A DNA stretch of 6,999 nucleotides from Miltoncostaeaceae bacterium (GTDB lineage: Bacteria > Actinomycetota > Thermoleophilia > Miltoncostaeales > Miltoncostaeaceae). The notes below the pieces were generated by a model. That model worked only from the letters and a program-made list of their open reading frames with translations, was not told where the DNA came from and did not search any database. Of this stretch, positions 1 to 5,514 are shown piece after piece. A program made the translations under genes and the position numbers. The stretch spans positions 1 to 6,999 of the forward strand of contig JAUVQP010000085.1 in the NCBI GenBank assembly GCA_030598075.1, given 5' to 3'. Positions within the stretch are counted from its first letter, which is position 1. Every line of letters begins with the position of its first letter.

Positions 1-843
1 AGCGCGGGCGCGAGCCGAGCCGTCCGGCGGCGGACGGCCGGCGTCTCGCAGACGTTCCCGACGGCCAGCGGCGATGCCGGCCTGCTCGGGGTTTGGACTC
101 GAATGCAGGGGCGCCACAAGACCTTGCTTGCCGCGACCTCGCCGTTCGTCAAGCGCACCCCGCCGGCCGAGGCCGACGTTCGCAGGGGGCGGGCCGACGT
201 GCTCGAGGTGCTTCGCCGGGCAGCCCGCACCATGGCTCTCAACTTCCGGGCTCGCCTCCGGGGAGCCTCGAACGTGGTCGCCCTCGATCAGTGCCGACCT
301 CGGTTCGACGAGTTCGCCGACGCCCTGCTCCAGCGTGACCGCACGCTGCGGAACTACATCCGAGCCCTTCGCGGGGCCCCACAGGACGCGCCCGGGCTCT
401 TCGTCGTACACCGTTTGCAGCTGACCGCGCTCGGAGGGACGCAGGTCGCGGTGCGTCGCTGCATCCGGCGGGCTGTCGGCGACGGGCCATCGGCTCCCGG
501 CGTCCGACCGACCATTCACCGGATCGCCGACATCTCGCGCTCCCGTGTCGTCGCGACCAGCGCCGCGAGCGTTCAGGTTGTGGTGAGCGGCTACTCTCCG
601 TCCAACCCGCTCAGGGTGAGCATGTTCCAGCCCAGGAACCCTCCTGAGCAGGGGTTCGACCCGGTGCCGGGCTTCAACGGGCCCCCGCCGTTCCCGGCGT
701 CGGTGCAAGCGAACGACGACGGGCGCGCAGAGCGCAGCTTCGGAGTCGTCCGAAGCTTCTCGCCCGTCGGCCCCTGGCGCGTGGACGTTCTCGACGTGCG
801 CACGGGCACGACGATCAGCCGCACCTTCAAGGTGGTCGAGTAG
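1..843 (+). CDS. Hypothetical protein, 5'-truncated by the window edge
   Basis: I do not recognise this protein. The frame is open from base 1 to the TAG at 841-843, and codons before the first ATG (103) keep a G/C-rich third position (29 of 34, against 24-25 in the other two forward frames). The gene therefore probably starts to the left of the window. If ATG 103 is the true start, the product is 246 residues, but no convincing Shine-Dalgarno precedes it. The first half is rich in Arg, Ala and Leu and looks helical. The last ~100 residues alternate short hydrophobic runs with Pro/Gly turns and end in a strand-like stretch (GPWRVDVLDVRTG, then SRTFKVVE), which resembles a beta-sandwich accessory domain. 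No membrane segment or catalytic motif is visible. A GC-rich hairpin follows the stop. Function unknown; coding status fairly sure, start uncertain. Confidence 0.68.
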   Translation, partial: SAGASRAVRRRTAGVSQTFPTASGDAGLLGVWTRMQGRHKTLLAATSPFVKRTPPAEADVRRGRADVLEVLRRAARTMALNFRARLRGASNVVALDQCRPRFDEFADALLQRDRTLRNYIRALRGAPQDAPGLFVVHRLQLTALGGTQVAVRRCIRRAVGDGPSAPGVRPTIHRIADISRSRVVATSAASVQVVVSGYSPSNPLRVSMFQPRNPPEQGFDPVPGFNGPPPFPASVQANDDGRAERSFGVVRSFSPVGPWRVDVLDVRTGTTISRTFKVVE

Positions 844-862
844 GGAGGTCTCGGCCGGTCCC

Positions 863-881
863 AGCGCCGCTCGCCGGCGCT
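863..881 (+). terminator. GC-rich stem-loop after the first gene
   Basis: A perfect 7-bp inverted repeat (AGCGCCG / CGGCGCT) with a 5-base loop lies 19 bases after the stop codon of the first gene. No T-run follows. U-tract-poor hairpins are common at gene ends in high-GC actinobacteria, so a termination or 3'-end processing role is plausible but not proven. Confidence 0.4.
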
Positions 882-945
882 CCGGAACGCCTCGGCCACG
901 GCGCATGCCCCGGGGGCCTCCGAACGCCCCACGCCCGTAATTCGT

Positions 946-968
946 AAGGAGGCGTCGTGACGCTCCTT
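946..968. terminator. Imperfect inverted repeat between convergent genes
   Basis: AAGGA-G-GCGTC at 946-956 pairs with GACGC-TCCTT at 959-968, giving ten base pairs with one bulged G and a very tight loop. It lies about 100 bases after the stop of the first gene (+) and about 80 bases after the stop of the SemiSWEET gene (-). A role as a bidirectional transcript end fits this position. The left arm also reads as a Shine-Dalgarno (AAGGAGG) in front of GTG 957, but the frame that follows is not a convincing gene. Confidence 0.35.
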
Positions 969-1046
969 CGGCGCATCGACGAGGGAGGACCACGCGGGGG
1001 CTCGTGCGCCCGAGATGCGACCAGCCCGAGCGGGCCCGTCACCGGC

Positions 1047-1358
1047 TCAGTCCGAGCAGCTGTTCCAGGTCCATGGACGGAGCAGCGAGCCCCGAAGCGC
1101 GAGCGTGATCCCAAGCGTGACCGCCCCGCACATCAGGCCGATGCCGTCCGCAAGGATGATGGGAAGGCTCCCGATGCTGAGGCCGTAGAGCAGCCAGACG
1201 GCGTATCCGGTGACGTAGGCGCTGAAGAAGCGGGCCGAGACGTCGCGCGACCTTCCGCTCTTCAGCATTTGGCGGGCCTGGAGGAGGGTGGTGGTGGCGG
1301 CGCCGACGCCGTAGCACGTCGCGATCGTCGCCATCACTTCTGGGCTGATTGGAAGCAT
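1047..1358 (-). CDS. SemiSWEET / PQ-loop family small membrane transporter
   Basis: The 103-residue product has the size and layout of bacterial SemiSWEETs, which form dimers that move sugars across the cytoplasmic membrane. Three hydrophobic segments are visible, near residues 6-27, 43-62 and 65-89. Between the first two lies the typical polar linker (LKSGRSRDVS, 32-41), and the second ends in VWLLYG (54-59). Aligned to the family without gaps, Trp55 falls on the conserved pocket Trp. The Pro of the PQ motif is Leu26 (LQ), and the pocket Asn of the third helix is Asp71. ATG 1358 is chosen because it gives a family-length N-terminus; a longer open frame upstream on this strand runs antisense to the regulator and looks non-coding. 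No good ribosome binding site is seen. It is transcribed divergently from the winged-helix regulator, with 11-bp repeats in between. Family call is firm; substrate unknown. Confidence 0.85.
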   Translation of the reverse strand: MLPISPEVMATIATCYGVGAATTTLLQARQMLKSGRSRDVSARFFSAYVTGYAVWLLYGLSIGSLPIILADGIGLMCGAVTLGITLALRGSLLRPWTWNSCSD

Positions 1359-1382
1359 GGGAACGACGCTAAGGCGCCCATC

Positions 1383-1426
1383 TGGAGGGCACTTGAAGAG
1401 TGTGTGGAGAGTCTTTGGAGGCTGGG
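1383..1426 (+). repeat. Four tandem 11-bp direct repeats (candidate operator)
   Basis: The pentamer TGGAG (TGAAG in unit 2) begins at 1383, 1394, 1405 and 1416, exactly 11 bp apart. Units 2 and 3 agree at 8 of 11 positions (TGAAGAGTGTG, TGGAGAGTCTT). Repeats at one helical turn are the usual binding pattern of OmpR-type and SARP winged helices, and SARP sites resemble TCGAG-type heptamers at 11-bp steps. The array lies in the divergent intergenic region, 25 bp upstream of the SemiSWEET start codon and about 120 bp upstream of the regulator start, whose product carries such a winged helix. Autoregulation or control by a similar regulator is inferred. Confidence 0.55.
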
Positions 1427-1436
1427 CCCGTATCTG
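1416..1436 (+). promoter_or_regulatory. Candidate activator-dependent promoter of the regulator gene
   Basis: The last repeat heptamer (TGGAGGC, 1416-1422) is followed by 8 bp and then TATCTG (1431-1436), a fair -10 box. The 17-bp-spaced -35 position (AGAGTC) has no consensus and is covered by the repeats. An 8-bp gap between the 3'-most repeat and the -10 box is the rule described for SARP-activated promoters. Transcription would start near 1443, giving a leader of about 105 bases before GTG 1548. Confidence 0.42.
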
Positions 1437-1547
1437 AAGGGCGCCTCGTCTGTGAGAGAGTTCGCCCGCCCGGAAAGGTCCAAGAGGGGGTGATCCCGCC
1501 ATAGGAGCCCGCGTCACGCAGCGGCTCGGCGGTTCCCGCGCCGGCCC

Positions 1548-4415
1548 GTGATCTACGCCTTTGGCGAGTATGAGGTCGACACCCTCGGGCTCGAGCTCCG
1601 GCGCGGGGGAGAGCGGCACCACGTCGAGCCCCAGGTGTTCGACGTGCTCGTCTACCTGCTCGAGCACCGCGAGCGCGTCGTGTCGCGCGAGGAGCTGCTG
1701 ACGCAGGTATGGGGCCACTCCTACGTGTCGCAGGCGACGCTCAGCAGTCGACTGATGGCGGCCCGAAAGGCGATCGGCGACAGCGGCCGCGCGCAGTTGC
1801 TCATTCGCACGGTCAGGGGCCGCGGCTACCAGTTCGTCGGTGAGCTGGGTGAGGGCGACCGAGCACCGCCGGCCGAGCCGACGGCGGCCCCTTCGCTGGT
1901 CGCCCGAAGCGAAGAGCTGAGCCGACTCCAGGCCGAGCTCGACGCCGCGGTCTCCGGCCGGCGGCGCACCGTGTTCGTGACCGGAGAGGCCGGCGTCGGC
2001 AAGACCACGCTGGTCGAGTCGTTCCTGGCGCAGGCCGGCGGCCGCGCCCCGCCCCTCGTCGCGCGCGGCTTCTGCCTCGAGCACAGGGGCACGGGCGAGC
2101 CGTACATGCCCGTGCTCGATGCCGTCAGCGGGCTCTGCGCCGGGCGCGCCGGAGCCGCCGCGCTCGAGGCCCTCCGCGCCCGCGCTCCGACCTGGCTCGT
2201 CGAGCTTCCCTGGCTACTTCCCCCCGCCGAGCTCGACGAGGTGCGCCAGGCAGCGCTCGGCGCCACGCCCGAGCGCATGCTCCGTGAGCTCGCGGGGGCC
2301 CTCGAGGCGCTGGCGGCAAAGACGCCGCTCATCTTGGTGCTGGAGGATCTGCACTGGAGCGACGACTCGACGCTCGACCTGGTGTCTCGTCTGGCGCGCC
2401 GCGACGAGCCCGCCCGCCTGCTGATCGTCGGCACGTACCGTCCGGGCGAGGGGTCCGTCGAGCTGCTGCAGCGGGAGCTTCGGACCCGTCGACGGTGCGT
2501 CGAGCTCGGCTTGGCGCTGCTCTCCGACGAGAGCGTGCGTCAGCAGTTGGAGACCCGTCTCGGAGGCCCCGCGCTGCCCGCGGCCCTCGTCGGACTCGTT
2601 CACCGCAGGACCGACGGGAACCCGCTCTTCGTAGAGTGCCTGGTCGACTCCTGGCTCGACCGGGGCGCGCTCCACGAGACGGGGGACGGCTGGGAGCTTC
2701 GCGACGAGCCGGCTCGGCTCGCCGAGAGCATCCCCGACACCCTGCGCGACCTCATCGAGCAAGACCTCTCGCACCTCGGCGCGGACGACCTCGGCGTGCT
2801 CGAGGCGGCGAGCGTCGTCGGCAGTTCCTTCGTGGCCGCCGCCGTTCCGGCCCTCGACGTGGAGGAACGCTGCAGCCGCCTCGCCCGAGACGGCCGGCTG
2901 GTCCGGCTGCTCGGAGAAGCGGAGTGGGCGTCCGGCGAGCTTTCGACCCAGTTCGCCTTCCTTCACGACCTGCACCGCGAGGCGCTCTACGACCGCATTC
3001 CGGCCGGCCGGCGAGCGGGTCTCCACCGCGAGGTTGTCGACCGCTTGGAGCGGGGGTACGGGGCGGAAGCGCCGGAGCGGGCGGCCGAGATCGCCTTCCA
3101 TTGCATCGAGGGACGCGACGCGGCCGCCGCGGTCGAGCACCTGCGCGAGGCGGCCGAGCAGGCGCGGCGGCGCGGCGGGCTGCGCGAGGCTGTGCGCCAC
3201 CTGAACGACGCGCTCGAGCAGCTGAAGGCGGCCGCCGACCTCGCCGAGCGGGAGCGGATCGAGCTCTCGCTGCAGACGGCGCTCGGCCCGGCGCTGATGG
3301 TGACCGAGGGCTGGGCCAGCCCGGCGGCGGAGACAGCACTGGAGCGGGCGGTCGAGCTCTCGGAGCAGCTCGCCGACGGGCCGCTCCTGTCCGCGTCCCT
3401 CTACAGCCTGGCCACGCTGATGGAATACCGCGGCGACTATCCCGGCTCCGAAGGGCTGACGGCGCGCTGCCTCGCGCTCGACCGCACTCCGCCCGACCCG
3501 TCCGCCGACGTGGTGGCACATGAGCTCATGGCCTGCTCGTTGTTCCACCAGGGGCACTTCGATCGGTCCGTCGAGCAGGCCAGGAGGGGGCTGGCGCTGT
3601 ACGAGCCCCGGAGCGTCTACGAGGGTCCGGCGGCGTTCGGCGAGGATCCTGCGGCCTCGTGCAACGACTGGGCAGGGCTGGCGCTTGGGTGCCTCGGTTT
3701 CCTCGACGAGGCTGAGCAGAGGATTCATGCGGCCATCGAGATCGTCGATGCGCCGGAGCACATTTACGGCCTCGCGAGCGCCCGTGCCCATGCCGCCCGC
3801 CTCTACCAGCTCCGCGGTGAGGTGGAAGGTGTGGAGCGCGAGGCGCGGGCCGCCTTGGCGCTCGCCACCGAGCAGGGGTTTGCCTACCAGGCGGCGGTCG
3901 CCACGATGCTCCTCGGCTGGGCGCTCTCGGCCGGAGACCGGGAAGGGGAGGGACTCGCGCTCATGCGCGAGGGGCTCGAGTCGCACCGCCAGACGGGTGC
4001 GGAGATGGATCGCCCCTACTTCCTGGCCCTGCTGGCGGAGGCCTCGATCGCATGCGGAGACTTCGAGGCCGCGCGCTCCGCCCTCGGCGGCGCGCTTGGT
4101 TCCACGGAGGGGGGGCGTTCGTTCTTCTACGAGGCGGAGATCCACCGGCTGCGGGGGGAACTCGCCCTGCAGGGCGGGGACGACGCCAAGGCCGCGGAGG
4201 CACACTTCCGCGCGGCGCTGGGGACGGCCCGCCGGCAGGAGGCGCGGTCGCTCGAGCTTCGCGCGGCGCTCAGCCTGGCACGCGCGCTTCGGGCGGCGGG
4301 TCGCGACGCGGAGGCGATCGAGGCGCTATCCCCGGTCGTCGATTGGTTCCCCGCCGCGCACGACAGCGCCGACCTCCGGAACGCCCGCGGGCTTCTCCAC
4401 GAAGTCTCCAGATAG
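1548..4415 (+). CDS. Winged-helix transcriptional regulator with AAA/STAND ATPase and TPR-like C-terminus
   Basis: This 955-residue cytoplasmic protein is a predicted ATP-switched transcription factor. Residues 1-100 form an OmpR/PhoB-type winged helix: FGEYEVD start, VEPQVFDVLVYLLEH, recognition-helix region near 61-78, and the wing LIRTVRGRGYQFV (85-97). The ATPase follows from about 116, with Walker A GEAGVGKT (146-153), Walker B LILVLEDLHWSDD (261-273) and the GNPLFV motif (357-362). From about 510 to the end the sequence is a run of Ala/Leu-rich helical pairs typical of TPR units. Its tail (RSLELRAALSLARALRAAGR, then a DSADLRNARGLL stretch) resembles that of large ATPase-TPR regulators. 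GTG 1548 is the only start codon after the in-frame stop at 1491-1493 that keeps the full winged helix, yet it has no Shine-Dalgarno. No BTAD domain lies between the winged helix and the ATPase, unlike true SARP/AfsR proteins. Probable targets are its own promoter, the divergent SemiSWEET gene and the genes downstream. Architecture is sure; targets and ligand are inferred. Confidence 0.92.
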   Translation: MIYAFGEYEVDTLGLELRRGGERHHVEPQVFDVLVYLLEHRERVVSREELLTQVWGHSYVSQATLSSRLMAARKAIGDSGRAQLLIRTVRGRGYQFVGELGEGDRAPPAEPTAAPSLVARSEELSRLQAELDAAVSGRRRTVFVTGEAGVGKTTLVESFLAQAGGRAPPLVARGFCLEHRGTGEPYMPVLDAVSGLCAGRAGAAALEALRARAPTWLVELPWLLPPAELDEVRQAALGATPERMLRELAGALEALAAKTPLILVLEDLHWSDDSTLDLVSRLARRDEPARLLIVGTYRPGEGSVELLQRELRTRRRCVELGLALLSDESVRQQLETRLGGPALPAALVGLVHRRTDGNPLFVECLVDSWLDRGALHETGDGWELRDEPARLAESIPDTLRDLIEQDLSHLGADDLGVLEAASVVGSSFVAAAVPALDVEERCSRLARDGRLVRLLGEAEWASGELSTQFAFLHDLHREALYDRIPAGRRAGLHREVVDRLERGYGAEAPERAAEIAFHCIEGRDAAAAVEHLREAAEQARRRGGLREAVRHLNDALEQLKAAADLAERERIELSLQTALGPALMVTEGWASPAAETALERAVELSEQLADGPLLSASLYSLATLMEYRGDYPGSEGLTARCLALDRTPPDPSADVVAHELMACSLFHQGHFDRSVEQARRGLALYEPRSVYEGPAAFGEDPAASCNDWAGLALGCLGFLDEAEQRIHAAIEIVDAPEHIYGLASARAHAARLYQLRGEVEGVEREARAALALATEQGFAYQAAVATMLLGWALSAGDREGEGLALMREGLESHRQTGAEMDRPYFLALLAEASIACGDFEAARSALGGALGSTEGGRSFFYEAEIHRLRGELALQGGDDAKAAEAHFRAALGTARRQEARSLELRAALSLARALRAAGRDAEAIEALSPVVDWFPAAHDSADLRNARGLLHEVSR

Positions 4416-4447
4416 ACCCCACGCCCGCACCACACTCGGTCCGTAGC

Positions 4448-4476
4448 TTCGGTGTCGGACGCTGGATCGAGACAAT
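4448..4476 (+). promoter_or_regulatory. Weak candidate promoter for the methyltransferase gene
   Basis: TTCGGT (4448-4453) and GACAAT (4471-4476) are separated by 17 bp. The -10 box matches TATAAT at 4 of 6 positions; the -35 box is poor. The start site would be near 4483, about 16 bases before ATG 4499. A weak 5-bp inverted repeat (GTCCG 4439-4443, CGGAC 4456-4460) overlaps the -35 box. Read-through from the regulator gene is equally possible. Confidence 0.28.
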
Positions 4477-4480
4477 CGAC

Positions 4481-4495
4481 GAAAGGGTGGTGATC
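4481..4495 (+). promoter_or_regulatory. Extended ribosome binding site deciding start 4499
   Basis: GAAAGGGTGGTGATC is close to the full complement of the 16S rRNA 3' end (consensus GAAAGGAGGTGATC), with GGTGATC (4489-4495) an exact match. It ends 3 bases before ATG 4499, the expected placement for an extended pairing. This favours 4499 over the later ATG at 4562, which has only AGGGAG 11 bases upstream. Confidence 0.6.
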
Positions 4496-4498
4496 CAG

Positions 4499-5392
4499 AT
4501 GCAGACCAAGACTGAGCGGGCGGCACACATCGCAGGACGCACACAGGGAGCGGGGCGCACAATGAGGGAGCTGACCGAAGAAGAGCGGGTGGAGATCGAG
4601 CGCGACGCCGGGCTGCCCCAGTTGGACGCTCGTGAGCTGATCGACGCGGACCACCTGGAGGACGCGATCAAGGAGATGTACACGGAGGTCGCCGAGAACC
4701 CCGGCGGCGACTTCCACTTCCTGACCGGGCGCTCGCTCGCAGAGAGCCTCGGCTACGAGCCGGCCGTGCTGGCCCAGATCCCGGGCGAGGCCATCGACTC
4801 CTTCGCCGGCGTGGGTTTCTACTTCGACCTCGCCGGACTCGCGGAAGGCGAGGAAGTCGTCGACCTCGGAAGCGGTTCGGGAACCGACCTCTTCTACGCC
4901 GCGGTGCAGGTGGGGGCCTCCGGGCACGTAACCGGCATCGACATGACCGATGCCCAACTGGCCAAGGCCCGGCGGCTGCGCGACGCTCACGGCTTCGCCC
5001 AGGTCGAGCTCGTCGAGAGCCGCATCGAGCGGCTCCCCATCGAGAGCGCGAGCGTCGACTGCGTCGTGTCGAATGGCGTCATCAACCTCGCGCCGGACAA
5101 GGAGAGCGTGTTCCGCGAGGCCGCGCGGATCCTGAGGCCCGGCGGGCGACTGGCGCTCGCCGACATCGTTAGCGGGCGGCCGCTCGTGGGGCGCACCCGC
5201 CGAAACACGGATCTTTGGGCTGCGTGTATCGGCGGCGCCGTGCCGCAGGAGAGCTACGTCGAGGCCATCGAGGCCGCGGGCCTCACGGTCGGCGAGATCC
5301 GCGAGAACGACTACGACTTCCTGACCGACCGCGCGCTCCAAGCCTGCGACAAGTACGGGGTGGCGAGCGTCTCGCTGATCGCCTCGAAGTAG
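4499..5392 (+). CDS. ArsM-like class I SAM-dependent methyltransferase
   Basis: The 297-residue protein is a Rossmann-fold methyltransferase. Motif I is VDLGSGSGTD (121-130) and the acidic SAM-ribose residue is in GIDMT (146-150). A conserved family N-terminus (MYTEVAENPGG, then FHFLTGRSLAESLGY, about 60-86) and SFAGVGFYFDL (101-111) precede the fold. SNGVINLAPDKE (191-202), ILRPGG (211-216) and LWAACIGGA (239-247) closely follow the arsenite methyltransferase pattern. In ArsM, SNC carries an arsenic-binding Cys; here it is Gly193, while the second Cys (C243) is kept. Other cysteines are C188 and C283. Arsenite methylation is therefore doubtful, and a small-molecule or other substrate is possible. 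The start at 4499 is supported by an extended ribosome binding site; 4562 (276 residues) is the alternative. It lies 83 bases after the regulator and 122 bases before an aminotransferase gene on the same strand, so it may act with the latter. Methyltransferase call sure; substrate unknown. Confidence 0.88.
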   Translation: MQTKTERAAHIAGRTQGAGRTMRELTEEERVEIERDAGLPQLDARELIDADHLEDAIKEMYTEVAENPGGDFHFLTGRSLAESLGYEPAVLAQIPGEAIDSFAGVGFYFDLAGLAEGEEVVDLGSGSGTDLFYAAVQVGASGHVTGIDMTDAQLAKARRLRDAHGFAQVELVESRIERLPIESASVDCVVSNGVINLAPDKESVFREAARILRPGGRLALADIVSGRPLVGRTRRNTDLWAACIGGAVPQESYVEAIEAAGLTVGEIRENDYDFLTDRALQACDKYGVASVSLIASK

Positions 5393-5416
5393 GCACAAGC
5401 GCGGGGCCCGACACGA

Positions 5417-5439
5417 GGGGCGCCATTGACTGTCGCCCC
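5417..5439 (+). other. Inverted repeat overlapping the aminotransferase -35 box
   Basis: GGGGCG (5417-5422) pairs with CGCCCC (5434-5439) around an 11-base loop that contains TTGACT. It starts 24 bases after the methyltransferase stop, so it may be a transcript-end hairpin of that gene, an operator over the next promoter, or neither. Confidence 0.3.
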
Positions 5440-5454
5440 GGCCTCGGGTCAACT
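5426..5454 (+). promoter_or_regulatory. Candidate promoter for the aminotransferase gene
   Basis: TTGACT (5426-5431) matches the -35 consensus at 5 of 6 positions. After a 17-bp spacer, TCAACT (5449-5454) is a poor -10 box (3 of 6). The start site would be near 5461, giving a leader of about 54 bases. This would allow the aminotransferase to be expressed apart from the methyltransferase. Confidence 0.35.
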
Positions 5455-5514
5455 ACTGGGGTCGGAGGCGGCGAGTCGTGCACCCGGCACTCAACACAGC
5501 GACAGGGAGCGATC

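Noticed and set aside
1373..1445. GGCGCCC (1373-1379) and GGGCGCC (1439-1445) flanking the 11-bp repeats
   Set aside because: An inverted pair on both sides of the repeat array is attractive, but GGCGCC is itself a palindrome and common at this GC content, so I do not count it as a separate element.
957..1493. 178-codon + strand frame from GTG 957 with an AAGGAGG 4 bases upstream
   Set aside because: Most of it is the antisense of the well-supported SemiSWEET gene, the product is low-complexity (Arg, Asp, Gly, Pro) and it ends without any recognisable domain. The AAGGAGG is better explained as an arm of the inverted repeat at 946-968.
1359..2084. Upstream extension of the SemiSWEET frame to a 345-residue protein
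   Set aside because: The extension lies antisense to the winged-helix and ATPase coding region of the regulator and has no family similarity; SemiSWEETs are about 90-110 residues. Long stop-free antisense frames are usual at this GC content.
2214..4205. 663-codon minus-strand open frame opposite the regulator
   Set aside because: Shadow of the GC-biased regulator gene; the translation is Arg/Gly/Pro-rich and carries no domain, whereas the + strand has complete Walker motifs and TPR-like helices.
4466..4479. ATCGA direct repeat upstream of the methyltransferase
   Set aside because: Only two 5-base copies, 9 bp apart; easily chance and unlike the 11-bp array.
4052..4498. Longer methyltransferase start at 4052
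   Set aside because: The extra region overlaps the regulator in another frame and reads as Arg/Gly-rich shadow sequence; the extended ribosome binding site at 4481-4495 marks ATG 4499.
4127..5452. 441-codon minus-strand open frame opposite the methyltransferase
   Set aside because: Antisense shadow; it spans the regulator end, an intergenic gap and the methyltransferase, and no family motif is seen.
5215..5514. Longer aminotransferase start at 5215
   Set aside because: It overlaps the methyltransferase 3' end; the first 100 residues would be unlike the family, while ATG 5515 has a well-placed AGGGAG and gives the normal family length.
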